Shown: positions 39,529-48,059 of the stretch, piece after piece
Layout of the letters: the number at the start of each line of letters is the position of its first letter
Position numbering within the stretch: position 1 is the first letter of the stretch
Assembly (NCBI RefSeq): GCF_024733015.1
Contig: NZ_JANKJG010000004.1
Coordinates: 124,001 to 188,000 of the forward strand
DNA length: 64,000 nt
Reading direction: 5' to 3'
Source: Pseudosulfitobacter koreensis
Lineage (GTDB): Bacteria; Pseudomonadota; Alphaproteobacteria; Rhodobacterales; Rhodobacteraceae
Position numbers and translations under genes: made by a program
The notes under the pieces: model-generated
The model's database searches: none
Seen by the model: only the letters and a program-made list of their open reading frames with translations
Told to the model about the DNA's origin: nothing

Positions 39529-40872
39529 ATGAGCTTTCCCATATTCATGAATACGCCGCCGCAATGGCCCGGTCCCGCCCCGAAAGAGGCGGATGTCGTG
39601 GTTATCGGAGGCGGTGTCATCGGTGTCTGCACGGCCCTGTTTCTGGCCCGTGCAGGCCAGCGCGTCGTCCTGCTGGAAAAGGGGCGCATCGCCGCCGAAC
39701 AGTCCAGCCGCAACTGGGGCTGGATCAGGTTGCAGGGGCGCGACCCCGACGAAATTCCGATCATGCTTGAAGCAGGCGAGCACTGGCGCGCCTTTGCCCG
39801 GCAAACCAATGTCGACATCGGGCTGCGGCAAGAGGGCGTGACCTATCTGGCGGAAACCGAAAAGGACTATGTCAAATACGAGGGCTGGCTGGACCACGCC
39901 CGCGCCAATGGCCTCGACAGTCGGATGCTGAGCAGCGCCGAGACCGCCAAGCTGATCCCGAACCTGTCGCGCAGCTATGCGGGCGCGCTCTACACGGCAC
40001 AGGACATGCGCGCCGAGCCTTGGGTCGCCGTGCCCGCACTTGCAGGCATCGCCGCGCGCGAAGGGGCCACGCTGGTCGAAAACTGCGCCGTGCGGGGTCT
40101 GGACATCGAGGGCGGCAAGGTCGCAGGCGTCATCACCGAAGCGGGCCGCATCAAGGCACCCGAAGTGGTCCTGGCCGGTGGTGCATGGTCCGCGCTGTTC
40201 CTGCAACGCCACGGCATCTTCGTGCCGCAACTCAGCGTGCGCGCGACCGTGGTCGCCACGGAGCCGATGGATGCGGTCTATCAGGGCGGTGCTGCCGACA
40301 GCCGCGTGGCGTTCCGGCACCGCGCCGATGGCGGCTATTCGCTGGCGCAGGGCGGATTTTCCGAATTGTTCGTGGGCCCCAGCGCCTTTCGCAGCCTGCG
40401 CCATTACGCCACGCAGTTGCGCGCCGATCCCTTCGGCGTGCGGCTGTTGCCCCGCGCCCCGGCAGGCTTCCCCGACGGCTGGGGCACGCCGCGCCGCTGG
40501 GCCGATGACGCCATCAGCCCGTTCGAGCGGATGCGCGTGCTGAACCCCGCGCCCAACGCGCGCAAGGCGGCCAAGCTGCTGCGCCAGTTCGCGCAGATGA
40601 TGCCCGGACTGGGCGAGGTCCGCGCCGCAAAATCCTGGGCCGGCATGATCGACACGATGCCCGATATCGTGCCCGTCGTGGACCGCGCCGCCGCACTTCC
40701 CGGCCTGACCATCGGCACCGGCATGAGCGGCCACGGCTTCGGCATCGGCCCCGGAATGGGCCGCGTGCTGGCCGCACTGGTCACCGGTGACAAGGTCGGG
40801 CATGATCTGCGCCGCTTCCGCCTGTCGCGTTTCAGCGACGGCTCGGCCATGACCCTCGGGCCCGGACTTTAG
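39529..40872 (+). CDS. DadA-like FAD-dependent oxidoreductase
   Basis: A 447-residue flavoprotein of the DAO family (D-amino acid or glycine oxidase/dehydrogenase type). The FAD-binding Rossmann motif is VVVIGGGVIG (23-32). Further FAD contacts are SSRNWGWIR (about 60-68) and the C-terminal GTGMSGHGFGIGP loop. It probably removes an amino group oxidatively from an amino acid or amine. The ATG at 39529 is preferred over an in-frame GTG nine bases upstream. It is followed by two amidohydrolase genes after 30 bp, suggesting hydrolysis of an N-acyl compound and then oxidation of the released amine. Confidence 0.85.
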   Translation: MSFPIFMNTPPQWPGPAPKEADVVVIGGGVIGVCTALFLARAGQRVVLLEKGRIAAEQSSRNWGWIRLQGRDPDEIPIMLEAGEHWRAFARQTNVDIGLRQEGVTYLAETEKDYVKYEGWLDHARANGLDSRMLSSAETAKLIPNLSRSYAGALYTAQDMRAEPWVAVPALAGIAAREGATLVENCAVRGLDIEGGKVAGVITEAGRIKAPEVVLAGGAWSALFLQRHGIFVPQLSVRATVVATEPMDAVYQGGAADSRVAFRHRADGGYSLAQGGFSELFVGPSAFRSLRHYATQLRADPFGVRLLPRAPAGFPDGWGTPRRWADDAISPFERMRVLNPAPNARKAAKLLRQFAQMMPGLGEVRAAKSWAGMIDTMPDIVPVVDRAAALPGLTIGTGMSGHGFGIGPGMGRVLAALVTGDKVGHDLRRFRLSRFSDGSAMTLGPGL

Positions 40873-40902
40873 ACCCACAACACCCCGCGAAGGAGACGCC
40901 CC

Positions 40903-42066
40903 ATGCCGATCAAGAACCGTTTCGCCGAAATGCACGGCGACATCACCGCCTGGCGTCGCCACCTGCACGCGCACCCCGAACTGCTGTTCGACGTGCACGA
41001 GACCGCGAAATTCGTCGAGGACAAGCTGCGCGCCTTCGGCGTCGACGAGATCACCACCGGCATCGGCAAGACCGGCGTCGTCGGCGTGATCAAGGGGCGC
41101 GGCACCAGCGACCGCGTCATCGGCCTGCGCGCCGACATGGACGCGCTGCCGATCATCGAGGACACCGGGCTTGACTATGCCTCGACCGTGCCGGGCAAGA
41201 TGCACGCCTGCGGCCACGACGGCCACACCGCGATGCTGCTGGGGGCGGCGCAATACCTTGCCGAGACCCGCAATTTCGACGGCACCGTGGTGCTGATCTT
41301 CCAGCCCGCCGAAGAGGGCGGCGGCGGTGGCCGCGAGATGGTCAACGACGGGCTGATGGACCGCTGGAACATCCAGGAAGTCTACGGCATGCACAACATG
41401 CCCGGCCTGCCTACCGGCAGCTTCGCGATCCGCCCCGGCCCGCTGTTGGCCAGCGCGGACGAGTTCACCATCCGCGTGGTCGGCAAGGGCGGCCATGCCG
41501 CCCAGCCGCACGAGGCCATCGACCCCAACCTTGCCGCAGCCCACGTGATCGTGGCCCTGCAAAGCATCGCCAGCCGCAACGCCAATCCGCTGTCGTCGGT
41601 GGTGGTGACGGTGGGCGCGCTGCACTCCGACAGCCACGTCAGCAACGTGATCCCGCAGGCGACCACGATGAAGGGCACCGTGCGTGCGCTGGACGAAGCA
41701 GTGCGCGCCATGGCGCAGGACCGCGTGCAGGCGATCGCGACTGCGACGGCACAGGCTTACGGCTGCGTGGCCGAGATCGACTATGTCGTGGGCTACCCCG
41801 TCACCGTGAACGCCGAGGCCAACACCGACTACGCCATCGCAGCGGCACGCGCCGTCGCGGGCGACGTGACCGAAGACATCCCGCCGGTGATGGCCGCCGA
41901 AGACTTCGCCTTCATGCTGAACGCCCGCCCGGGTGCCTATATCCTCGTCGGCAACGGCGAGGGCGCGATGGTCCACCATCCGAAATATAACTTCGACGAC
42001 GAAGCGATCCCCGCCGGATGCAGCTGGTTTGCCGAACTTGTCGAACAACGGCTGGCGCAGGCGTGA
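40903..42066 (+). CDS. M20 family amidohydrolase (hippurate hydrolase type), copy 1
   Basis: A 387-residue metal-dependent amidohydrolase of the M20D group (hippurate hydrolase/IAA-amino acid hydrolase). The metal site HACGHDGH lies at 101-108 (Cys103, His105). The catalytic QPAEEGGGGG is at about 134-142 and a second metal region is AAEDFAFML. The lid domain (about 190-300) holds GKGGHAAQPHEA. It hydrolyses the amide bond of N-acylated amino acids. It is a tandem paralogue of the next gene, the same length and strongly similar over its whole span. Confidence 0.92.
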   Translation: MPIKNRFAEMHGDITAWRRHLHAHPELLFDVHETAKFVEDKLRAFGVDEITTGIGKTGVVGVIKGRGTSDRVIGLRADMDALPIIEDTGLDYASTVPGKMHACGHDGHTAMLLGAAQYLAETRNFDGTVVLIFQPAEEGGGGGREMVNDGLMDRWNIQEVYGMHNMPGLPTGSFAIRPGPLLASADEFTIRVVGKGGHAAQPHEAIDPNLAAAHVIVALQSIASRNANPLSSVVVTVGALHSDSHVSNVIPQATTMKGTVRALDEAVRAMAQDRVQAIATATAQAYGCVAEIDYVVGYPVTVNAEANTDYAIAAARAVAGDVTEDIPPVMAAEDFAFMLNARPGAYILVGNGEGAMVHHPKYNFDDEAIPAGCSWFAELVEQRLAQA

Positions 42067-42106
42067 TGCCGCGCTGCCACCAACCCCTCGAAAGGAAAGA
42101 CTGACC

Positions 42107-43270
42107 ATGCCCGTCAAGAACCGATTTGCCGAACTGCACGCCGACATCACCGCCTGGCGCCGCGATCTGCACGAAAACCCCGAGATCCTGTTTGAAACCC
42201 ACCGCACCAGCGCCCTGGTCGCCGACAAGCTCAAGGATTTCGGCTGCGACGAGATCGTCACCGGCATCGGGCGCACCGGCGTCGTGGGCGTGATCAAGGG
42301 CAAGACCGACACCCAAGGCAAGGTCATCGGCCTGCGCGCCGACATGGACGCGCTGCCGATCCACGAACAGACGGGGCTTGATTATGCCTCGAAAACCGAC
42401 GGCGCGATGCACGCCTGCGGCCACGACGGGCACACCGCGATGTTGCTGGGGGCCGCGCAATACCTGGCCGAGACGCGCAATTTCGACGGCACCGTGGTGC
42501 TGATCTTCCAACCCGCCGAAGAAGGCGGTGGCGGCGGCAAGGAAATGTGCGACGATGGCATGATGGACCGCTGGGGCGTGCAGGAAGTCTACGGCATGCA
42601 CAACTGGCCCGGCCTGCCCACGGGGCAGTTCGCGATCCGTCCGGGCGCGTTCTTTGCCGCGACCGACACCTTCGACATCCATGTCGAGGGCAAGGGCGGC
42701 CACGCCGCGAAACCGCATGACACGGTGGACACAACCGTGATGGCCTCGCAGCTGGTCCTCGCGATGCAGACCATCGCCAGCCGCAACGCCGATCCGGTGG
42801 ATCAGGTGGTGGTGTCCGTGACCTCGTTCGAGACCTCCTCCAAGGCCTACAACGTGATCCCGCAAAAGGTTCACATCAAGGGCACCGTGCGCACCATGAG
42901 CACCGAAATGCGCGATCTGGCGGAACAGCGGATCAAGGCGATTGCCGCAGGCATCGGTGCCACATTCGGCGGCGTGGCGGATGTGAAATACCACCGCGGC
43001 TATCCGGTGATGGCCAACCACGACGCGCAGACCGAATTCGCCGCCGACGTGGCGCGTGCGGTGTCCGGCGGCTGTGACGACGCGCCGCTGGTCATGGGCG
43101 GCGAGGACTTCGCCTTCATGCTCGAAGAGCGCCCCGGCGCCTATATCCTGGTCGGCAACGGCGAGGGCGCGATGGTGCACCACCCCGAATACAACTTCAA
43201 CGACGAGGCGATCCCGGCGGGATGCTCGTGGTGGGCGGGGATCGTCGAACAGCGGATGCCTGCGGCCTGA
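42107..43270 (+). CDS. M20 family amidohydrolase (hippurate hydrolase type), copy 2
   Basis: A 387-residue paralogue of the preceding gene, with the same motifs: MHACGHDGHTAMLLGAAQYL, QPAEEGGGGG and GGEDFAFML. The two differ most in the lid domain (copy 2 has GKGGHAAKPHDTVD and a ETSSKAYNVIP stretch), which is where substrate preference is set. This suggests specialisation after a tandem duplication. The ATG at 42107 follows GAAAGGAAAG. The gene is followed by a hairpin-type intergenic repeat. Confidence 0.92.
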   Translation: MPVKNRFAELHADITAWRRDLHENPEILFETHRTSALVADKLKDFGCDEIVTGIGRTGVVGVIKGKTDTQGKVIGLRADMDALPIHEQTGLDYASKTDGAMHACGHDGHTAMLLGAAQYLAETRNFDGTVVLIFQPAEEGGGGGKEMCDDGMMDRWGVQEVYGMHNWPGLPTGQFAIRPGAFFAATDTFDIHVEGKGGHAAKPHDTVDTTVMASQLVLAMQTIASRNADPVDQVVVSVTSFETSSKAYNVIPQKVHIKGTVRTMSTEMRDLAEQRIKAIAAGIGATFGGVADVKYHRGYPVMANHDAQTEFAADVARAVSGGCDDAPLVMGGEDFAFMLEERPGAYILVGNGEGAMVHHPEYNFNDEAIPAGCSWWAGIVEQRMPAA

Positions 43271-43301
43271 TGGCTGGCGTTCCGGGCTGAGGGCGTTGGT
43301 T

Positions 43302-43358
43302 GGGGGCTCTGCCCCCGGCCTGCGGCCTCCCCCGGGATATTTTTGGCCAAAAGAAAAG
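43302..43358 (+). repeat. Intergenic palindromic element, family A copy 2
   Basis: A GGGGGC/GCCCCC hairpin (43302-43307 with 43311-43316) and a C-rich spacer, then GGGATATTTTTGGCCAAAAG followed by AAAAG (43334-43358). The core includes the perfect palindrome TTTTGGCCAAAA. It fills the gap between the convergent amidohydrolase and glycosyltransferase genes and touches the stop codon of the latter. Confidence 0.75.
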
Positions 43359-44360
43359 TCAGAGGCTCTCGTAGACGCGGGCAATGCCGCAGGCTTCGGC
43401 CTTGGCCGAGAACTGTTGACAGGCGGTGGTGCGGGCGGCCTGTGCCATTTTTTCGAAATGTTCCGTGAGGATGGTGCGGGCGGCGCTCGCGGCACCTTCG
43501 GGTGCGGTGATCAGCCCAGCGGTCTCGTGGTTGCTGAAGGCCCGGTAATAGCCCGCGTCGGTGCCGACGAAGGGCACGCCGCTGGCCATGCCTTCCAGCG
43601 GGACCATGCCGTAGCCTTCGTAGCGGGGCAGTTGCACGATCAGGCTGAGTGCGCGCATGAGCCTTGGCAGATCGGCGGCGGGCACTTCGCCGGGGAAGAG
43701 GATGCGGTCGCTTAAATCAGCGGCTTCGATCTGTGATTTCAGGTCTTTCAGGAAGCCTTGATGTTCGCGCGCGGCACGCCCGATGACCAGTGCCGTGGCA
43801 CCGGGAAGCGTCGGCAGCAACGCGATCATCGCCGCGACAAAGCGGTCGGTGCCTTTCTCGGGGCGGATGCGGCCCACGGTGGCGATGCCGATGCTGCCGC
43901 CGTAGCCCAATGCGGACCAGGCGGCGCCGCGGTCGGGTGCCGGCGCAAACACATCGGTATCGACGCCGTGCGGGACCGTGGCGCGGACGTGGGGCACGAA
44001 GCCTGCGGCCTTGTCGGTGGTGGCGATCACCGCGTCCATCCGGCTGATCAGCCAGCGCGGAAAGGCCGAGTGGCGGCGCTGTGCGGCCGAGGTGAACACG
44101 ATGCGCACCGGCAGACGCAGCACATCGCGTGCCCAGATCGCGGCCCGCATTTCGGTGTTGCGGCGCACGTGCCAGATGCAGGGATCATGCGACAGCGCGC
44201 GGGCCTCCTTGACGGTGATCGGCTCGGGGCAGCCGGGCAGCGGCTGGCCCACCAGGTGCAGGTCATAGCGTCCGACCTGCTGGCGCACCACATTGGCCGC
44301 CGTCGCCGAAACACCGGTGAAATTGCGGTTGAAATTGGTGACGAAGACGCGGCTTCTCAT
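43359..44360 (-). CDS. Glycosyltransferase family 4 protein
   Basis: A GT-B fold glycosyltransferase of 333 residues. The N-terminal domain begins MRSRVFVTNFNRNFTGVSAT. The C-terminal domain has GRIRPEKGTDRFVAAM and the retaining EX7E motif in RYEGYGMVPLEGMASGVP. The start overlaps waaA by 4 bp, so it is coupled to Kdo transferase. It most likely adds a sugar to the lipopolysaccharide core at the cytoplasmic face of the inner membrane. Confidence 0.88.
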   Translation of the reverse strand: MRSRVFVTNFNRNFTGVSATAANVVRQQVGRYDLHLVGQPLPGCPEPITVKEARALSHDPCIWHVRRNTEMRAAIWARDVLRLPVRIVFTSAAQRRHSAFPRWLISRMDAVIATTDKAAGFVPHVRATVPHGVDTDVFAPAPDRGAAWSALGYGGSIGIATVGRIRPEKGTDRFVAAMIALLPTLPGATALVIGRAAREHQGFLKDLKSQIEAADLSDRILFPGEVPAADLPRLMRALSLIVQLPRYEGYGMVPLEGMASGVPFVGTDAGYYRAFSNHETAGLITAPEGAASAARTILTEHFEKMAQAARTTACQQFSAKAEACGIARVYESL

Positions 44361-45634
44361 GATAAATCCAATGCGGTGACCAGCCGCGCGGCGATGTCCG
44401 CAGCCCCGGTGTCGCGCTTTGCCACGAAGTCACCGGCAGCGGTGCGCGCGCGCGCAAGGGCCTGCGGCGTGTCGATCCAGTGCAGCGCCTTTTCCCCCAG
44501 ATCGCGGCCATCGGCGACCAGCCGCACCGCACCGCAGGCTTCGAGCGGGGCGAAGGTTTCGGCAAAGTTCGACAGATGCGGGCCAGTCAGGATGGCGGCC
44601 CCGGCCTGCGCCACCTCGAAGGGGTTGTGCCCGCCATGCGGTTGCAGCGATCCGCCCAGGAACACGAAGGGCGCCAGCGCATACCACAGCCCCATCTCGC
44701 CCAGCGTGTCGGCGAGGAAAACCTGCGCGTCGGGCGCGTCCCCCGACGTCCGGCGGGTGTGGGTCAGGCCCATGTCGGTGATCAGCGCCGCCACCGCGTC
44801 CCCGCGATCCGGGTGGCGCGGCGCCAGGATCAGCAGCGCGTCGGGATGGGTCTGCAGCACATGGGCATGGGCCAGCAGCGCGTCAGCCTCTTCGCCGGGA
44901 TGGGTCGAGGCGGCAACCCAGGTCGGGCGCTGCGCGATGATGTCGGCCAGACGGCTGCGCGCGGCACCGTGCACGGGCAATGCGGGCGACAGGCTCTTGA
45001 GGTTGAAGCCGGCCTCGACCTCCGTATGCGGCGGCGTGAGGGGCCCAAGTGCCTGCGCCATCTCGGCATTCTGCGTCAGGATCAGTCGGAACTGGCCCAG
45101 GATATATGCGGCGGTGCGCGGAAACCTGGCCCACCGCGACAGCGAGCGCAGCGACATGCGCGCGCCGACCAGCGCCAGCGGGATGTTCTCACGGTGCGCA
45201 CGGACAAGGATCTGCGGCCACAGCTCGGATTCGACAAAGACCGCCGCATCGGGCCGCCAGCGTTTCAGGAAGCGTTTGACTGGCCCGGCGGAATCCAGCG
45301 GCGCGAACTGATGCACGCAGCGCGGCGGCATCCGCGCGGCGATCATCGCGGCGGACGTGGGCGTGGCCGAGGTGATCAGAAAACGCGCCTCGGGCAGTTG
45401 CCGCCCGATGGCGGCGATCAACGGCAGCACCGACAGGCTTTCGCCGACAGACGCCGCGTGAAACCAGATCAGCAGGCCGCCGGGGCGCTGTTCGGTGGTC
45501 TGGCCCAGAATCTCATGGGCGCGGTGCACCGCCACCCCGTCGCGGCGCAAACGCCGGATGCGCAGATGTGCGGCAAATGGCACTGCCAGTGCGGCGGCGA
45601 CCACATAGGCACGGTAAAGGGCGGTCGGACGCAT
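44357..45634 (-). CDS. waaA: 3-deoxy-D-manno-octulosonic acid (Kdo) transferase
   Basis: Transfers Kdo from CMP-Kdo to lipid IVA in lipopolysaccharide synthesis. It has 425 residues, the usual WaaA length. It starts with a short hydrophobic anchor (MRPTALYRAYVVAAALAVP) and shows the glycosyltransferase N-domain motif WFHAASVGE, the LITSATPTSA strand, and VESELWPQIL. In the C-domain it has FLGGSLQPHGGHNPFE. It overlaps the downstream GT4 gene and begins where moaA ends (adjacent codons), so the three may share a transcript. Confidence 0.94.
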   Translation of the reverse strand: MRPTALYRAYVVAAALAVPFAAHLRIRRLRRDGVAVHRAHEILGQTTEQRPGGLLIWFHAASVGESLSVLPLIAAIGRQLPEARFLITSATPTSAAMIAARMPPRCVHQFAPLDSAGPVKRFLKRWRPDAAVFVESELWPQILVRAHRENIPLALVGARMSLRSLSRWARFPRTAAYILGQFRLILTQNAEMAQALGPLTPPHTEVEAGFNLKSLSPALPVHGAARSRLADIIAQRPTWVAASTHPGEEADALLAHAHVLQTHPDALLILAPRHPDRGDAVAALITDMGLTHTRRTSGDAPDAQVFLADTLGEMGLWYALAPFVFLGGSLQPHGGHNPFEVAQAGAAILTGPHLSNFAETFAPLEACGAVRLVADGRDLGEKALHWIDTPQALARARTAAGDFVAKRDTGAADIAARLVTALDLS

Positions 45635-46642
45635 TCAGCCGCCGGTATGGCTCATGTGGCGGGGCATCTGCCCGTCGGCCTGCTGGCGGGAATAGTCGAA
45701 ATCATGGCCCTTGGGCTTGATCCCGATGGCCTGACGGATGGCGGCGTGCAGCGGCGCGTCGTCGTCGGGGTGATCGCGCAGGGGCGCGCGCAGGTCCATC
45801 ATGTCTTCCTGACCCAGACACAGGTAAATCTCGCCGGTGCAGGTCAGACGCACGCGGTTGCAGCTTTCGCAGAAATTGTGGCTGAGTGGGGTGATGAAGC
45901 CGATCTTCTGACCGGTCTCCTCCAGCCGCACATAGCGCGCGGGGCCGCCCGTGCGCTCGGCCAGATCGGTCACCGTGTAATGTTCGGCGTAGCGGGCGCG
46001 CACGTCCTTCAGCGACCAGTACTGGCCCAGGCGGTCCTCGTTCCCGAGATCGCCCATCGGCATCACCTCGATCCAGGTCAGGTCCATGCCACGCTCGGCA
46101 CACCACTGCGTGATCGTGGGCAGCTCGTCCTCGTTGAAACCCTTGAGCGCCACAGCGTTGATCTTGACGTGCAGCCCGGCGGCCTGTGCCGCATCGATGC
46201 CGCGCAGCACTTGTGGCAGACGCCCCCAACGGGTGATGTCGGCGAATTTCTGTTCGTCCAGCGTGTCGAGCGAGATGTTCACGCGGCGCACACCGGCGGC
46301 ATAGAGATCCCTGGCAAAGCGCTCAAGCTGGCTGCCATTGGTGGTCAGCGTCAGCTCTTTCAGCGTGCCCGCGTCCAGATGGCGGGCCATGCTGTTGAAA
46401 AACGTCATGATTTCGCGCCGCACCAGAGGCTCGCCGCCGGTGATCCGCAGCTTTTCCACGCCCAGATCGACAAAGGCGGTGCACATGCGGTCGAGCTCTT
46501 CCAGCGTCAGCAGGTCCTTCTTGGGCAGGAAGGTCATGTTTTCCGACATGCAATAGACACAACGGAAATCGCATCTGTCGGTGACAGAAACGCGCAGGTA
46601 CGTGATGGCGCGGGCGAAGGGGTCGATCAGCGGTGCATTCAT
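45635..46642 (-). CDS. moaA: GTP 3',8-cyclase MoaA (molybdenum cofactor synthesis)
   Basis: Radical SAM enzyme for the first step of molybdopterin synthesis, 335 residues. The N-terminal [4Fe-4S] cysteines are Cys24, Cys28 and Cys31 ([11 protein letters not shown]). The C-terminal cluster cysteines are in [15 protein letters not shown]. The GGEPL motif is present. The C-terminus ends HMSHTGG, matching the essential GG tail of MoaA. The ATG at 46642 (MNAPL) is the standard start. Other moa genes are not in the window. Transcription likely continues into waaA. Confidence 0.95.
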   Translation of the reverse strand: MNAPLIDPFARAITYLRVSVTDRCDFRCVYCMSENMTFLPKKDLLTLEELDRMCTAFVDLGVEKLRITGGEPLVRREIMTFFNSMARHLDAGTLKELTLTTNGSQLERFARDLYAAGVRRVNISLDTLDEQKFADITRWGRLPQVLRGIDAAQAAGLHVKINAVALKGFNEDELPTITQWCAERGMDLTWIEVMPMGDLGNEDRLGQYWSLKDVRARYAEHYTVTDLAERTGGPARYVRLEETGQKIGFITPLSHNFCESCNRVRLTCTGEIYLCLGQEDMMDLRAPLRDHPDDDAPLHAAIRQAIGIKPKGHDFDYSRQQADGQMPRHMSHTGG

Positions 46643-46727
46643 GCCCCCATAGGTAAGGGTGGCGGGAAAGCGCAGCAAGGGGGAATGCACATTGATGCTC
46701 CTTGTGCGCTGTGCTTAGCTTGCAGTC

Positions 46728-47219
46728 ATGAAAACGATACCCATGATCCTGATGTGCGCCTGCACCCTCGCGGGCTGTGCGCAGCTGCCCGAATTTTTGC
46801 AACCGCGCCCGGATGGTGCCGCAAGCGGGGAGGCTGCAGGTGCCCAGACGCGGCCCCAATCGCGGCCCGCATCGGCCGTGCCCGCAGCAGGCGCGCGCAC
46901 GGTCGCTGACTTCGACACGGTCAGTGCCGAGGAAAAGGCCGCCGCCAGCGCTCCGGCCCCCGTGGGCGGGCGTCTGGGCACGACCGTCGCATCGCTGGGC
47001 AGCCCGTCAGAGCCGGGATTGTGGTTGAAGACGCCGCTGGTTCAAACCGAGCAAGCGGGGCGGGTCAGCTTTGCAGGCACCGGCAAATCGGTGGCGGTGA
47101 CGCTGATCCCGATCGACGGGCCCGCATCGGCGGGCAGCCGCATGTCGCTGTCGGCGTTCCAGACGCTGGGCGCGCCGCTGACCGGATTGCCCGAGATCGA
47201 AGTGTTCAGCGCATCATAA
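46728..47219 (+). CDS. Putative lipoprotein
   Basis: A 163-residue protein with a lipoprotein signal peptide: a short hydrophobic run and the lipobox LAGC (14-17), with Cys17 as the lipidated residue. A Pro/Ala-rich linker follows (about 25-90). A small conserved-looking C-terminal domain (LWLKTPLVQTEQAGRV and SRMSLSAFQTLGAPL) ends the protein. Roseobacter relatives are sometimes labelled D-galactarate dehydratase, which nothing here supports. It diverges from moaA. Confidence 0.75.
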   Translation: MKTIPMILMCACTLAGCAQLPEFLQPRPDGAASGEAAGAQTRPQSRPASAVPAAGARTVADFDTVSAEEKAAASAPAPVGGRLGTTVASLGSPSEPGLWLKTPLVQTEQAGRVSFAGTGKSVAVTLIPIDGPASAGSRMSLSAFQTLGAPLTGLPEIEVFSAS

Positions 47220-47234
47220 GCGGTGCTGCGCGCG

Positions 47235-47280
47235 GCAGGCTGCGGAAGCCTGCGGCGCGAGTTTATCTTGCAAGATGAAG
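47235..47280 (+). repeat. Intergenic palindromic element, family B copy 2
   Basis: A GCAGGC/GCCTGC hairpin (47235-47240 and 47248-47253) followed by CGAGTTTATCTTGCAAGATG and AAG (47258-47280). The core includes the perfect 12-bp palindrome ATCTTGCAAGAT. It lies between the convergent lipoprotein and AlkD-like genes. The other copy is at 5156-5188. Confidence 0.65.
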
Positions 47281-47310
47281 GGACCGGCAGTGCCCTAAAG
47301 ATACTTGGCC

Positions 47311-47985
47311 TTACAGGTACTTGGCCGCGTCCTTGCGGGCGAATGCCTTCATCGTATCGCCATGTTCGGCCAGAAAGGTGCGGGTGCGGTCGGGGTCATG
47401 CTTGCTCAGATCGCGCAGCCACCACGAGATTGCCTTCTGGATGAACCAGCGCCCGTCGGGGGCATAGCTTGCGGCCCATCCCAATATGCGGTCGCGGGCT
47501 TCGGCCTCTTGCGGTTTGGGGTGGTTCTGCTTGGTCCAGGGCAGGGTGATGACCAGCGCCGCGCGTTTGGTCCACATGTGATCGCTGGTGGTCCAGGCCT
47601 CGACCTCGTCCAGACGCGACGGGTCGGCGATCAGACGTTTCTGCCCCGCCATGCAGGCGTGATCGGCAATCGCCCAGCTGTCGAAATCCGGGGCCCATGA
47701 CTTGATCAGCGCCCACGCGGCGGCGTCAGGCTCCATGCGGGCCTGCGTCAGCAGCTTGGCGGCGACGATGCGCGCCTCGAAGATGTCGGTCTGCCACAGC
47801 CCGCGGGCCAGCGCCACGCGGGTGTCGATGTCCAGCTCTTGCCGCCAGGCCTTGGTCAACTCGTTCAGCACCGGGTTGGGCACGCCCAGATAGGTGCGGT
47901 CGGCCTTGTGATAGGCCTGCGCGCCTGTCGCCCGTTCGGGGTCGGCGTGTTCGGTGATTTCGGCCAGGGCCGCTTCGGGTGTCAT
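47311..47985 (-). CDS. DNA alkylation repair protein (AlkD-like HEAT-repeat)
   Basis: A 224-residue all-helical protein of the AlkD/AlkC family, HEAT-like DNA glycosylases that excise alkylated bases such as 3- or 7-methylpurines. Typical segments are DSWAIADHAC (about 105-114, with the conserved Trp/Asp), then TSDHMWTKRAALVITL and the RWFIQKAISWWLRDL helix with aromatic residues lining the DNA groove. It is a single gene, convergent with the lipoprotein gene. Confidence 0.87.
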   Translation of the reverse strand: MTPEAALAEITEHADPERATGAQAYHKADRTYLGVPNPVLNELTKAWRQELDIDTRVALARGLWQTDIFEARIVAAKLLTQARMEPDAAAWALIKSWAPDFDSWAIADHACMAGQKRLIADPSRLDEVEAWTTSDHMWTKRAALVITLPWTKQNHPKPQEAEARDRILGWAASYAPDGRWFIQKAISWWLRDLSKHDPDRTRTFLAEHGDTMKAFARKDAAKYL

Positions 47986-48059
47986 GTGTTGGTGTCCAAT
48001 ATATGTAGGGTCAGACCGTCGATGTTGGTCCGTTCGATCCGGGTCCGATGGCTTGCCCC

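Noticed and set aside
39484..42345. A 953-codon minus-strand open frame opposite the FAD oxidoreductase and the first amidohydrolase
   Set aside because: It is a shadow of two recognised enzymes, shows no family match, and has low-complexity composition.
47986..48059. A GTTCGATCC segment between the AlkD-like gene and glmS, resembling a tRNA T-loop
   Set aside because: The space is only 74 bp, there is no acceptor stem pairing or anticodon arm, and no CCA end, so it is not a tRNA.
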